Shown here: positions 35,179-48,335 of the stretch, one piece after another
How positions within the stretch are numbered: the stretch's first letter is position 1
Layout of the letters: every line of letters begins with the position of its first letter
NCBI RefSeq assembly: GCF_000327385.1
Contig: NW_008708898.1
Location: 1,137,204-1,201,203 of the forward strand
Length of the DNA stretch: 64,000 nucleotides
Direction of reading: 5' to 3'
DNA from: Lottia gigantea
Lineage: Eukaryota > Mollusca > Gastropoda > Lottiidae
The notes under the pieces: generated by a model
Database searches by the model: none
What the model was told of the DNA's origin: nothing
What the model saw: the letters and a program-made list of their open reading frames with translations, nothing else
Program-made: the position numbers and the translations under genes

Positions 35179-38100
35179 CTAGAAAAAAAGGGTTTATTGT
35201 TATTCTTTCCTATTCAAGTAATTTTACCATTAGTTTTGTTTTCTTCTTGATTCAAACTTCAACAATTTCCATATTTAAATGTTAAAAAATTTGATGATAG
35301 AAAGATACTTACTACTACTACTGTTTTCATCCCAAATTTCTAACAAATATTTTAATACTTCTATATGTTTTTTAAAATCTAATGCAGCTTCATTTGAAGT
35401 GATAGGTGACGGACACAATAAAACTGGACCAAAACAAATGGCTAAATTATCTAAAGTCATTTTATTTTTATCACTATTAGCAGCTACCCGTTTTAGATGG
35501 TTCAGCACTTTGGTCATGGTTTCCTGCAACAATAAATGTACACAATAAAAGACTTAAAGTGACTGTAAGCACCAACTTCATAATAACAAGAATTGGCGAA
35601 AAATGTGTCTCCCTTTGCAAAATATTGTAAAATCATAATTGTAGAGGTACCAGTAACACCTCCTTAAACTTGACTTTAAAGTTATATTACCTCTTAATAT
35701 GAACATAAAACTTCACCAATAAGAGTATATATTCAGTGGACTTACCTCATTTCATAATACTCCAATAATTCAATAAAACTAGGTAGAGTAAGTAAAATAG
35801 ATATAAAAAGTGATAATTACCGATACCTGATTGGCTTGTGGAAGGCACTCCAGCACACTCAGCATCAATGTTGCACTACCTTCAGGATCACCAGGTAGAC
35901 GAACACTTAATGCGTCCATTAACATTTGATAGAGAGCATTGGTAAATAATGGTTCTGGAAGCTCACGTAAGTAATCTTTAAGGACACCTGAAACAAATTA
36001 ATATTCAGTTTTATGTCCTGTAATGCACTGTAAAATAGTAAATTTTGCTAGAATGTGAAATATGGTACATATCTCCTCTGTTGATTGAAACATCTCTCAG
36101 ATCTACATCAATGACTTCAGGGAACTAGGTTCAAATATCTAAAGAAGCTATCTAGATCTGTTTTGAAGTTGGACTTTATATTGCCAGGATATCTAATGGG
36201 TAAGCCTTCAAGGTTCTTTTACAAGGTTATCATTAATATTAATGCAGAATACGGGGCTGACTTGCTTCTAACTAACAAAATCCGTTCTCCTAGTAAACAC
36301 ATATCTACCACTATTTGTTGACAGTAAGGAGTCATTTTGGATGTCTACATTAATGTAAATGATTTTAAGATGGGTTTCCTTATTTTTTAGTGTTAAATTA
36401 AGCAGACTATTTGATTGATTGGTGTTTCTAATGAATTATCATGTATTCTTAATCATATCATTATGTTCTTATTGCATATAATTTAGAGTTTTAACCAATC
36501 ATAAATGTCCAGGTATGTACAGTCTGGATAAACAAAAAAAAAGACTTTTTGACCTTTCTTGATCGGCCACTCATTGGAATTCTGCGGGTAATTCTCTTCT
36601 AACTTAGCTAATTATGAATTAATTATGGACATGTGAGACAAACTGGTATTTTTCCAAGTCATTAAAACACCTCTACTTTCTATTCATATAAGAATTAGCA
36701 ATTTCATTTTCATCAATGAGAAAGAGGGAACCCATCTTTATATAAAGAATGACTTGAAAAGCAATTTTATCAATTTTTTTATGTGCATCAAGGCCATAGC
36801 ATAACATTGATTTGCACCATTCCAATTTTCAAACATGTCTGTGGTTTTAGCAACGTTTTAAGACACAGCTATTGCAAAGTTCTTTAGATATTATCAGAAA
36901 CATTTACAATGGTGATGCCATTTCTGGTTAAGCATTTCTATAAGTACAGGAACAATAGACTTCTGAAAATTGAAATGATGCAAATAGAAACCATAAATGA
37001 TATTGGTACACATAAAAAATGATAGTGGACCACAGCCATATACGCCACCATGGCATGCGGATGGTAAAAATTCAAGATTTTGGGGCAAGGGCAATAACTC
37101 TGCTTCTAACGGTTGAAAATAGCTCAAATTCCCTATGTTACAATAAATATAATATAAGCTTATACCTGTTATAACATGAATATCAGAAATATTCTCAGGA
37201 GATAAATCTACAGCTTTGGCATTCTTCTCAAATGCTTCTCTCAACATAGCTTTTCTTCGTGCTGATCCACAAAGTCGATAAATACCTATAGTTTCTAACC
37301 CACGGCGCTCTACTTCCTCAATACACTTTTGTACTATAATAGGTATACAAGGAGCACATAATCCTGTACTTTCACGTTTTATTATAGTCTCTAATTCCAC
37401 GCCAAATAAACCATTCTTTCTGACAGATGGCAGTCTTTGTAAGGAGATAGATGGTTCTTTATATAATAAAGTAAGAAATAAAATACCCTTAGGTTCCATT
37501 TTTATTGCCACATACTTTTTATGACCACTTTGGACATATCCTGGTAGTAGGACAGATCCATGAAAACACAGTCGATGTTTATAATTTGGATCCCAATGAT
37601 AAATTAAAAAGGAAACTTCTTTGGAGTCTTCTAAATCTACATCAAATGCCTCGTCCCAATCAAAATTAATAGCACCAGTACGGATCATGGTTCGAGCTTT
37701 ATTCACAGAGTCTACTGCCACCACACAATATAAATCACGTAAAGTAGTTTTAGAAGACTTTAACCCTTGACCTGACATAATATGTATCATGAGCAACCCA
37801 TCCAAACCCGAAATACGACTAGTTTCCACACGTTTTCGTATATCTGCCTTATATGGTTCAAATTCACTGTATGGTATGTGAAGTGGTTTTTTGGTAAACT
37901 GTAAATCTTTGAATCGTGTTGGACGTATAACATTTGTTTCAACACTTTTAGACCGTTCTGATGTAAAACTAGCTTGTGAGGTAGATAGAGGCATAGCTCC
38001 ACTTAGAATTCCACTACGTGAAATTGGTAGAACATTAGCATATCGAGGTTCACCATGACCGTCTGTGGAATCATCTAACTGATATGTTCTATATGCTAAT

Positions 38101-41100
38101 GGAGAATCTTGGCTGGTTTTACGTTGTAAGCGAGGATGTAGACCAGGCGTTTGTGTTGAAGCTACACGTCGTGATGGACCTGGTGACCCCCGACCCGAAG
38201 TTGAAGGTCGATGTAAATGATCGTCTGATAAATTAGCTTCTGGACGAGGTAATGACATCACTGCTGTTCCTGAAAATATAGAAGATATTGGTTCAACAAA
38301 CCTTATTTTCAAAATATAGCCTTGATAAAGTGGAATTCGCCTTCACAGCAGCTTATTTGAAAAAAAATGCTATTGAGCATGAGAACATGTACAAATGACA
38401 GGAAATTGAGAAGACTGTGAAATGCTTAAAAAAATTATGGTGTCCAGCAATTTCAGCACTTTAATAAGCTAACGGTTTGAATCTCTTGTCCATCTTCAAG
38501 TTGGTACTTTTTATTTTCTGTAGACTTCTATTTTACACCAAAAGTATATCTTTTCAATATTTTTTTTCCATTGCTATGACTTTAAAACGCTTTTTTGACA
38601 GAAAATTTCTTATACAAAAAAATATAAAATATAAACTAAGAAGAGTAATGGTGGCATGTATATTTTAAATAATAAAATGTTGTATTTCTATTGATACTAA
38701 AACTTCTACAGCAAATAAAAATCTTTGAAAAATTACATGCTGAATATTTGTTAAATACCAGAAATTTGATTCAAGATAAATAATTTATTTTATAGTGGCC
38801 TTACATCTAAAAATATCTAGACCATGTTGAAATGTTTTTAATGAGAAAATTTCCTTTCATTCTAGTATATTTAAAATACATTTGTTACATTGAAGACATG
38901 TACCAGGTTGCTATGGATCCATTGATTTCTAAATAAATTATTACTGAGCAAGTCTTTGACATCAAGTCAGAAAACTTTAATAAAGCTAATTCCATGGACT
39001 AAAAATACTGGATGTTTTTTCTTCAAAGTGCAGAGAATGTGCATAACAGAATGAGTCATATAAAAATCTTTCTATTTTCTACTGTTTATATTGTTTGTGA
39101 AATTTCAATGATTTTTCTGCAGTAGGCTTAATAGATATAAAAAAATAATGTAAAACCTCTAGAAGTAGGTGGATTTCAATAGTAATATGAAAGCTATGGT
39201 ATATAGTTTAATGATACTTTCAGTGATGGTTGGAGGGGCTGACATGCATAGGTGTTTGAAAGGGTCACGAAATCAATTTTTTACTGTAAATTTCTTTTAT
39301 GCATAATATTAGCTGGATAATAACTTTTTAAACAAAATATTCAGACCAAATTCAGTCCAGCGTTAATATTCATCAGTCATAATTGTATGTGAATGTTAAT
39401 AGAGGACTTGAATTGACACCAGTCCAAAAACCAGATTTTAATTCTGTAAATGTAAGCTTAAAGATTGAGCTCTATCATGTGCTTAATAACTATATATGCC
39501 TTTAACTGACAATGACATATAAATTCTTTTATGCATTATGCATAGATTGAGCTTTTGTTTTTTAAGCTTTGGGATGAATGATATATTTTTGTTATAATAC
39601 CACTAGTAAGGTCAATGGTGTCTATATTTTCTATTAGAAAGTATACTGCTCAGATTGATTATTTAGTCAAGACTATAAATAAATAATTTCTAACTCTTGT
39701 ACAATACTTCCTCTTCAAACCAGCAGGGAATTCTCAATTTAATGAGGCATCTTGGACTATGGTGCTGAGCAGACAAAATCTAACAGAAAATATTTAAATT
39801 CATTTGGAACATCTAACAGTAAATATATAAAGTTGACCTAATTTCTCTAGAAGATCATTCTTTATTACACCAGTACCATTGGGTAGTCCCAAAGGTCATA
39901 GGTCAATGAAACATACATATTAGTAAAAATAAATCTATTCAATAACACCAGTAAAAGTTGTGTATTTTCATTCCATGATTATTTTTGAAGAATCAAATAT
40001 TTCGACCTCATATTACATTACATATTACATTACATATTACATTACATATTACATTACATATTACATTGATATTATGTATTTAGCTTAGTATTTGTCATGA
40101 AAAAATGTTTTTGGGTATCACGTCAGAATCGTCCTAAAAGTAACCATATTAGGGGTCTTTTTTAATTTTTTGATTCTACCGGGCTGACATATTTCTGAAA
40201 TAAGAGACGATTAAGAATACCACTCTAACACGTGATACTGACAAATGAAATTCGGCTCTATTGTCTTTCAAAGAAAATATATCTAGACAACACACATCAG
40301 AATACAGATATTTCAGTAACAAGCAATTATACAAGGACTAATGTATAATGTCTGATCTTAAGTATTACCCATTAATACATCCACAATATCACTATAATTG
40401 TATTCCATCATCAAACAGATTCAAAATCTCTAATTATAGCAAGAATATGAATAATTCAAGACATTAATGCACTATGTGAACTTTATAATTATATTGTATA
40501 GACAGCAAGCTAATATCACCAATATAAATGGCATTTGTTATCATATTAAAGGCTTAGAGAGAAATGTATGATTTGTAACTGATTTTTGTCTTCACTACAA
40601 ACCAATCCTTACTATTCAGATATACCCAGTACTGGAACATATAATATGTAAATGCATTGTAACTTAATAAGTCTGTAGTTCTAAAAATCTGAAACTAACT
40701 GAATGATTCCAAAAGAAGCAAAAGCCCATTTTCTAGGCCCACAGACAGTGTGTTTAATTTTGGGTCACTGTTATAAAGTCACCAGAAATTTCAAATCAAT
40801 ATCTCAAAGGAAAGCTCTAGAAGAATTTTGATGTTTCACCCTCAATATATCCAATTATCCATTCAATCTCATGTTAGTAGTTTTTAAATAAGGACATAAC
40901 CTGTAGAAATTCTGTAGATGCTATAAAAACATTACATACATTTTTTTTATTGGAGTCAAAGGATTCTAAACAAAAGTTCAAGTTAGCTTCCCTGGAACAT
41001 TATTATCAAATGTAAAATCGTAAACTATTACCTTGTTCTATTAGATGGCTCCATGATTCCTACCCTAGTAAGTACTGTATCATCCTTACTGAGAGTGAGC

Positions 41101-42732
41101 CACCCTGATTCCTCATGCTGTTAGTTCAGACGTGTATGATTGAAAAATTCATTGAAAATAGGTTTCAATCCAACATATATATTAAAAATAAAAAAAGAAC
41201 TGGTACTTACTAGATTTATCTCTGGCAGATAGTTGTCGTTGCAGTTTACTTTGCTCTTGTTGTAGTTCCTGAGATAATGTGGTGAATTTTTTAAGTAAAT
41301 GGTGCAGTTCTGAACTGCTACTTGCTGGAATGTGGGGGACAGAATAAACAGGACCATCATCATCACTTATTGCACCAGTGTACGCCTCATAATCTGAAGC
41401 AAATCCTCTGGGATCCACTTGTCGAGGATGGGAATAAATCACTTCCGAATCTGAGTTATAACATTCAGGCGAACGACTCCGTAGCAAACGTCCATATCTT
41501 GTCTTTGATTGTATCATATCTCGAAATCGTTCTGGTTGTTTCTTTTCTTCATATCCACGATAGGATACATAATCTTTATGATGAGATGTAGGCATTCCAT
41601 ATAGAGCTTCAACATTTACATATATAGCGTGGGGGTCATCTATTATACGGGGTTGTGAATGGGGCACAATGGGAGGGCGAGAGGGAGATTTCATCGGTGG
41701 TTTTGGTCTTGCAACACTTTCAGGTAATAAGTATTTATAATAATCTCTATCACCTGTAAAACTATATTGTCCTAAAATCGTTGATGATGGACTGATATAT
41801 GATCCAGGACTGTCTATAGACGCCTCTAATGCTGGGGTAGGTTTTTGACCATGTCTATTCACAGATAAGTCTAAACTCCTAGGTAATGATCCATCACTTG
41901 ATCCCCCACTGTCCATTCCTGATTCATCTGGCACAAGTCTGGCTTCTGCTCTTTGGGGTGAGATAAAAATACTGGCATACCGAGATGAGGTAGGCTTATC
42001 TTGGCAAGTATCTTTCTTCATGTGTTCACTTTGATGTAAATGATGGGGGATATGAGCATAAGGGTCAAAATCATCAGGACACTTTTCTGTCATTTCTAAA
42101 GCTGAGGCCGAGTTTGAGCGACCCTTTTTTAACACAACCACAGGTGTAGGTTCCTCTTCCCGTTCTGTTAAGGCAAGGGAGGGACATGATTTATTTTTAT
42201 TGCAATTTCTTCTAGTCCGAATTGTTAAAACTAATTTTTTAGGAATTGACATTAAAATCACCACATCATCTAAAGACATGTGAGTCACAGACACAGTATT
42301 TACTGTCACAATTTCATCACCAACATGTAATAATCCATTACTTTCTGCTACCGTTCCCATTTGTATCCGAGAAATAAAGACTCCATCTTGTCTATCAAAA
42401 CCATTTCCTTCTCGAATGTAGAATCCCAGTGTTTGACCTGGTCTTTTTATAATTTCTACAGTTTGAACAACGTATGATTCATCTAGTATTTCCATACTTT
42501 TTATTCCCATTTCAGGAGCTCCATTGGAAGGCTTTGATTTACTGCGACCACCAGCAAATAACTTAGGTTTAGACGCCTGAGTTGGTGTGGTAGTAGAGCT
42601 TACTCCATGTTGAGATCTCTTATATTTTGATTCGACGTCGTCTGCACTGGCTTTCGTGGAAGAACTGACTCTTGAACGTTTGTCTTCGGTTTTCTCTCGT
42701 GTAGTTTTATGCCTGTCAGGACTTTTTTCCAT
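35060..42732 (-). CDS. syd-1: SYD-1 / RhoGAP100F-type synaptic RhoGAP, complete, 5 coding exons
   Basis: SYD-1 proteins (C. elegans SYD-1, Drosophila Syd-1/RhoGAP100F, vertebrate SYDE1/2) act at presynaptic active zones, recruiting scaffold proteins and regulating Rho-family GTPases. Exons 41211-42732, 37166-38269, 35827-35987, 35313-35523 and 35060-35178 join in consistent phases to 1038 residues. Domains: basic Ser-rich N-terminus; PDZ at about 87-175 (binding loop LGFYI); long disordered region with phosphorylatable Ser/Tyr patches; short coiled coil at about 473-507; C2 at about 660-780; RhoGAP at about 794-990; Gln-rich tail. The PDZ-C2-RhoGAP order is the invertebrate form; vertebrate SYDE proteins are generally described as lacking the PDZ. 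RhoGAP residues visible: Arg839 in GIYRLCGS, Lys879 in VLKDYLREL, Asn955 in NLAICFGPVL, so the domain should be catalytically competent. Confidence 0.96.
35313..35523 (-). CDS. syd-1: syd-1 exon 4: RhoGAP C-terminal part
   Basis: A 211-bp exon, phase 0 in and phase 1 out. It encodes ETMTKVLNHLKRVAANSDKN..MTLDNLAICFGPVLL.. and KHIEVLKYLLEIW. It matches human SYDE1 (MTPQNLAVCFGPVLL.., FKHHIEVLHYLLQSW). It contains the structural Asn of the RhoGAP fold. Confidence 0.95.
35827..35987 (-). CDS. syd-1: syd-1 exon 3: RhoGAP middle part
   Basis: A 161-bp exon, phase 1 in and phase 0 out. It encodes (G)VLKDYLRELPEPLFTNALY..; SYDE1 has ILKDYLRELPTPLITQPLY. It carries the conserved Lys and the LRELPEPL signature. 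The donor is ATCAG|GTATCG. Confidence 0.95.
35988..37165 (-). other. syd-1 intron between RhoGAP exons
   Basis: A 1.2-kb AT-rich intron. The minus-strand frame of exon 2 runs on into it to 36894, but the donor at 37164-37165 and the continuation of the RhoGAP domain in exon 3 show this part is intronic. Confidence 0.8.
37166..38269 (-). CDS. syd-1: syd-1 exon 2: disordered linker, C2 and RhoGAP start
   Basis: A 1104-bp, phase 1-1 exon (residues 508-875). It contains a Ser/Pro-rich linker, a C2 domain (GLLMIHIMSGQGLK..LRDLYCVVAVD..NFDWDEAFDVDLED..) and the RhoGAP start (GLFGVELETII..IGIYRLCGS..). The C2 loops keep only some acidic residues, so calcium binding is uncertain. The donor is ACAG|GTATAAGC and the acceptor ttttcAG|GAACAGC. 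Confidence 0.95.
38270..41210 (-). other. syd-1 intron 1
   Basis: A 2.9-kb AT-rich intron separating the PDZ/coiled-coil exon from the C2/RhoGAP exon. It contains a short 12-bp tandem repeat at 40010-40067 and no recognisable alternative exon. Confidence 0.75.
40010..40067. repeat. Short tandem repeat, 12-bp unit
   Basis: About five perfect copies of 'attacattacat' in syd-1 intron 1. Confidence 0.9.
41211..42732 (-). CDS. syd-1: syd-1 exon 1: N-terminus, PDZ and coiled coil
   Basis: 1522 coding bases from ATG (42730-42732) to the donor TCTA|GTAAGTACC. It encodes a basic Ser/Lys-rich start (MEKSPDRHKTTREKTEDKRS), the PDZ (VEIIKRPGQTLGFYIREG.., VGDEIVTVNTVSV), a long Ser/Pro/Tyr-rich region, and a coiled coil (HHLLKKFTTLSQELQQEQSK). 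Five in-frame codons without a stop (GEEES) separate the ATG from an upstream acceptor at 42748-42749, so an earlier coding exon is not excluded. The ATG is the simplest start. Confidence 0.93.
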
Positions 42733-43620
42733 CGACTCTTCTTCCCCCTACAATAAAATAAAGAGAAACTCTATTATTTGGTAAGAAAATGTATTAGTAG
42801 AAATCAATTCCAACACAGCAGGCAAATTCTGACTTCAATCGATATCAACACAGGGGTCAGGGGTCAATAATGTTTAATGGACCTTCTTTATGAAGAGTTG
42901 TAAAGGGGTTGTATTCATAAATCAATTAAAAACCGTCAGAACACATCGATGTTCTCGTTTATCGTAAATAATACAGTGGTGTAACCTATTTTAGTGGATA
43001 TAAGGATTCAACACGGAATTTTGTCAAAGATAAAAAAAACGAAAAAAATTTTTTATGTTGCCTCAGATATTCTACAAAATAATTAAAATTGGTTTATTTC
43101 GATTTTCTTTATGAATCCTTCACTTTGACCTATATTTCATGAGCAACCAACTCGGCAACGGCGGCAGACTGCGTCACCTATTTTCGTGTACAATGTTTGA
43201 TCTATAAATAAGTCTAGAAAAACACGTTGTATGGATACCGGGTGGTATAATTAACTTCTCCTAGTATTTATCTTTAATATCAATTCATTATAACTAGTGA
43301 CAATTCCTTCAAAGAACCACGATTTAAAAAAAAAGTGACTGACAAAATATGATAAATAGCGCGATTTATTGCTAAAAGTCACTGAAACAACATAACAATA
43401 TGGTCCACTTTGTGTTCCATAGAAATTTTCTGCTGACACGGAATCCGCTAGTTGATCACGTGACTTCATTCGTTGGAATACATTCTAGCAGACGACACTT
43501 GGAATTCCGATTACCGCATAGGATTATAAGGAAATTCGGACGATAAAAAATGGTGATGTTTGGTAATAACTGAAATCCGCCATTTTGTATTTGTCAAAGT
43601 ATACATTAATACATTTTACT
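42733..43620 (-). promoter_or_regulatory. syd-1 5' flank: upstream acceptor and YY1-like site
   Basis: The minus strand reads attgtAG|GGGAAGAAGAGTCG-ATG, a good acceptor that places an upstream, probably non-coding, exon. Around 43577-43587 the minus strand has CAAAATGGCGG, a good match to the YY1 motif (AANATGGCGGC) that typically sits just downstream of transcription starts in the same orientation. The first exon could therefore start near 43.6 kb. This is inferred only. Confidence 0.35.
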
Positions 43621-43984
43621 TTGCTTGAAACTACTGGATTCATTCTACTAGCTGATATTGTAGAGAAAACCCATGTTTATTTAAACAAACTAATGCGGAG
43701 GTCACGCAAGGTCGCACATGTAAATTATTAAACATTTCCGAAAATCCACGAATAATAGGTTTCCACGAAATTAGGTTACTTGACTGTAATATCACCAAAC
43801 AGGAATGACTTATATTCCCGAGCATCGAGCGAAATCTTTTAAAATAGTATTTAAATATGTTTTGATTTGTGTAGGCATAAATTTGTTTTTAAATAGGATC
43901 ACATTTACGTAAATTACTTTCAAAATGTGAGATAGAGCCTAATCTTTGATTGTGAAACATATTAAGAAGTGAAATTGTTGTCTG

Positions 43985-44360
43985 CGATGTCTTCTCATAT
44001 CGCCCCTTCCCAATCCCCCCGCCGCCCTTCTTATCCATTTCGCCGCTTCCCTCCCCCCCCCCCCCTCTTTTTATCCATTCCCCGTGTCACTACTTTCTAC
44101 CTAAGATCACTTAAGAAAAATTATTATGCTTGTTCCGGGTTCGAATTCCACTTAATGTCGGTGTTTTTTATTTATTTATTTATTTATTTTTTTGTCTTGT
44201 TCATACTGTTCAGGAGAAAATTCAAGTTTTTATAATATGTGTCCAATCCCTTTAAAAAGAATTCAATGAAAATGGGAAAAACCGAATTAGAAAGAGGTGA
44301 AAAGGGAAAAGGGGAAGTGGGAACAAGGAGGCGAAAAGGAAGAGCGCGGCAATAAAGTTT
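43985..44360. repeat. Pyrimidine tract, B-box-like SINE fragment and purine tract
   Basis: 43998-44085 is almost pure C/T with a run of about 14 C. 44255-44352 is almost pure A/G and is a loose reverse complement of it. Between them, 'gggttcgaattcc' (44137-44149) matches an RNA polymerase III B box (GGTTCGANNCC) and is followed by a TTTA/T-rich stretch. I see no convincing A box. It may be a SINE remnant, but confidence is low. Confidence 0.35.
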
Positions 44361-47300
44361 TTTTGTTAAATATTTATAGCATAGTTATAATTTTTTTTAC
44401 TCCGTTCTGCTAGATGTTTGCAAACCAAAACAAAATTTTTATCCGGGTGAAATTTGGAAATGAAAATACCACCATTAAGTACAAACAGTCAAAACTTCAA
44501 GTTAAATCAATTATCTGAATCAGTGATTTTGATGTGAACCGGTGTCCCATGGAAAGCTTAGTAAAAACTTCGCAAATGCGTTATTGCACAAATTGTTAAT
44601 CTCTGTATACGAAAGATAGACCTAAATATTTTTTCTAAGCCCTAGATTCATATAATATGTTGGCTAGAACCAAACATGTTACTGCCATGTCGATTTGTCG
44701 CTTATTACAGACTAAAACCAACTCTCTAGTGTCGGTCTACTATCACCGCGAAAAGTATCCACAATCAATAGACAGTTTCACAAAGAACGTTATATGGAAC
44801 AGTTAACGAATTTCTGCCAGCTCAGCAGAAAAAAAGAGAAAAATCAGTCGTGAAAATTCCTGACATTAGTTCAAATGATGTAGAAATACTTGAAGAGAAG
44901 TAGTAGAATGAATCTAAACCGAGCAATAATCAATATAACTATATACGTCACATACTGGACTTAACCTTAAAATCAACCATTACGACTAGACACATGATCA
45001 GTATATAATTATAGGTTTCTCTTACAGAAAAAGTTTTACACTGGACGCTTGTGTTCTATCAATTTATGCCTATTCATTACAATGAGGCCTTTAGTGGAAT
45101 GGTCATATTTTAACAGTTGTATTTAGGGGGCACGGTCGTTTATATTAAATTATAACAAAGTTGGAGTGTTTACATCTATATCATTTTTCAGAAATCATAC
45201 ATCAAATCAATTTGATCTCAAATTGGTAGGTCTTTAATTTTACTCTAAGACATGGGCAACCAATAAAAGATATCATAACATTATTATAATGTTTATGACT
45301 TCGTTGAAATTCGTGTTAAATTAATTGATAGCTAACTAAACATCCTATTTTTATTCTAAAAAGAGTTACGAGAGGTAGCTGTAATAAAGGCTGGTTACAC
45401 TAACACTAATATAATTGTGCAACGTGATATGACTTAAAATAAAAGCTACCTGAAACATAAACTAGTGTCAGATTATAATTATAGTTTTCTCTTCCATATA
45501 GATAGATTTGACCCATATATAACCTTACATAGCATGGTCATCTATCAAAAGAACTTGTCTGTTCTTCCAATGTGTAGGATTGATAAATTGAATGGGACAT
45601 GACGCCAAACATTTTCACAATATCGAGCAATTAAGAACTTCGTCATGGAATGCAGCTAGTTGTGTGGATTGTACGCTACAGGATACAGCCAATCAGAGCC
45701 CTTGCCATAAAGACTATAACTATTTTGGCTTATTGCTTACAGACTTTCTGGTGAGCGAAGATCATCAAGCTTGCGTTCAATCCAATAAAATAGCTACATT
45801 CCCTGATATAAGATTAGTGTTAGGGTGTATTGAGACGAGTCTCAATGAAAGCACTGGCCTAGGTCACAGAGCAATAGATAAGTCTAGTGAAATTGTGAAG
45901 ATGGACGCCAAACTGGAAATTAAATTTTCCAGCAGATAAGTTGTTGGTTTCCAGGTTGTCAGAAATGCAGTATTATTCAAAATGAGGCGTGTATTTTTTA
46001 TTGACAATTTATATATATCCTTTTGAAAAGTGATCTTTGTAAATTTCATACTTCATATCTCCTGTTTCCTGTTTCTAACTAGATCTTTTAAATATAGGGT
46101 TAAATAACAACACACACTGTAAAGCAGCAATTTGTTGTAAGGGAATAGGCTAAGTTTGCCCATGAGCACAAGAACACAAACTTTCTGTATTCCTTATTTC
46201 TAGACCTATATATAAATCATTTTGGAAGTTAAGATTAGAAAATGAACAAATCATGGTGGCTAATCCCCCGAAAAGAACCTATTATTAACTATAGCAGACG
46301 GTATTCCAATTCATTATACATGTATATGAAAGACATTTTCCTACTATATCTCTTATAAATTATAATTCAATATTTATCAAGTGTTAAGGAGGCTATATTA
46401 ACTATGGTTTACTATTTTGTCCCAAATCAATAGGAAGAGCATTATTGGTCGTCATATACCCGGCTTTCACGTATTTATGTAACCATCAGCTATAATTTAC
46501 TTCCACTGGTAGCATGAAATCCCAACGGTTTAGGGGAACTAGTCAAAAATCAATATGATATGGTTTAGAAATAGCCCAAGATTGTAGATGTATACACTAT
46601 ACTCCGTGTTTGATTATAATTCAGAAATATTCACAGATTCTGAATAAATACAACAGCTTGTTTTTGGTGCAGATCAGCATACGCTAAGATAAACAGCCGA
46701 AGGTCGCTGGAGACCAACATAACATACTAGATGTACAGCTACGGCTTGCGAAGCCAAAGACACTGGATTTGTTTTTGTTGGGATATCTCCCTAATGGTGA
46801 TATTTCAAGCAAGAATTCGGGCCTCGATTTATCAATTCGGAACGACTACAGGTTGTTTTCATGACAGCCCCCTAAAGCTGATTCGCTGATATGGCTAAAA
46901 TCTGGTTGAAAATTCCGAAGGCATTATTCCAACCAATGCCCCCATCGAATCACCAAATCACCAACACATCGAATCCACTGAGTTACTGGGACAGTCTTTA
47001 CTGTTCTAGGTCAAAAACTCCATTGGTCTAACTGGTTTCTATATATCTTGAGACAGTGTATTGAGTTGAAAATAACTTACTAATCGTCAACGGTTTCTGG
47101 AATATCTCAAAGTTAATCGTCTCTGTTGAAGACAAGTTGACTCACTCCGACCATTGATTAACTATTACCAAGCGCCATTTATAATGGTTTTAACAATATC
47201 TATAATTCCTATCAGGTTAATACGATTCCGTATGGAATATCATAACACATATTTATTGTGTAAAAGACTATCCAGACTATATGATAACTAAGCAGGTTTG

Positions 47301-47440
47301 TCTACTGCGGGATGACTTTCTTTAGGTATCACATATTACTACAATATGTGTTTCAAAATCCTCGAATACTGGATAGGTAATTATGGTTCGTGACAACGTA
47401 TTGGTAACTGCAATGAATATATCATTATGAAATAAGTATA
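44361..47440. other. Intergenic, nothing recognised
   Basis: A 3-kb AT-rich stretch. A 115-codon plus-strand frame (45592-45939) has no recognisable domain. A CCAAT-box sequence (gccaatcagag) at about 45688 lies inside it and is isolated. No gene is called. Confidence 0.5.
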
Positions 47441-48335
47441 ACAACATACTAAAAAGGTAATTGTGGTCTGACAATAGCGAAGTATAGATTTGGCAATCCT
47501 GGTTTGAAAATGGTCAAGTCCAGAAAATAATTGTGGTTTAGATAACGAGAAGAAGGTAATCGTGGCTTGGATATCACGAAGAGCAAAAAGTAATCGAGGC
47601 TTGGATATCACGAAGAGCAGAATGTAATCGTGGCTTTGTTATGATGAAGAGCAGAAGGTTTTCGTGGCTTGGTTATCATGAAGAGCTGAAGGTAATCGTG
47701 GCTTGGTAATAATGAAGAGCAGAAGGTAATCGTAGTTTGAATAAGATGAAGAGCAGAAGGCTATCATGGCTTGGTTATGATAAAGGGCAGAAGGTTAACG
47801 TGGCTTGGTTATGATGAAGAGCAGAAGTAATCGTGATTTGGATGAAGAGCAGAAGATAATCGTGGTTTGGAATTGATGTTAAGCAAAAAGTAATCGTGAT
47901 TTGGATAAACAGCAGAAGGTAATCGTGGCTTGGATATCACGGAGATCAGAAGGTAATCATGGCTTGGTTATGATAAACAGCTGAAGGTAATCGTGGCTTG
48001 GATATGATGAAGAGCAGAAGGCAATCGTGGCTTGGTTATGATGAAGAGCAGAAAGTAATCGTAGCTTGCGCATGATGAATAGCAGAAGGTAATCGTGGTT
48101 TGGATATGATGAAGAGCAGAAGTTAATCGTGGCTGGGTTATGATGAAGAGCAGAAGGCAATCGTGGCTTGGTTATGATGAAGAGCAGAAAGTAATCGTAG
48201 CTTGGTAATGATGAATAGCAGAAGGTAATCGTGGTTTGGATATTAGGAAGAGCAAAAGGTATTCGTGACTTGGATATGATGAAGACCAGAAGGTAATCGT
48301 GGCTTGGTTATGATGAAGAGCAGAAGGTTATCGTG
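47441..48335. repeat. Minisatellite, ~34-bp unit
   Basis: About 25 imperfect copies of 'gaagagcagaaggtaatcgt' followed by 'ggcttggttatgat'. Copies vary in length where the 'tatgat' end is lost. Fragmented short frames over this array are by-products of the repeat. Confidence 0.9.

Noticed and set aside
36894-37165. Continuation of the syd-1 exon 2 frame
   Set aside because: It follows the donor GTATAAGC. The RhoGAP domain continues in 35827-35987, so this is intron read-through.
45592-45939. 115-codon plus-strand frame
   Set aside because: No domain, signal peptide or splice context; composition is like the flanks.
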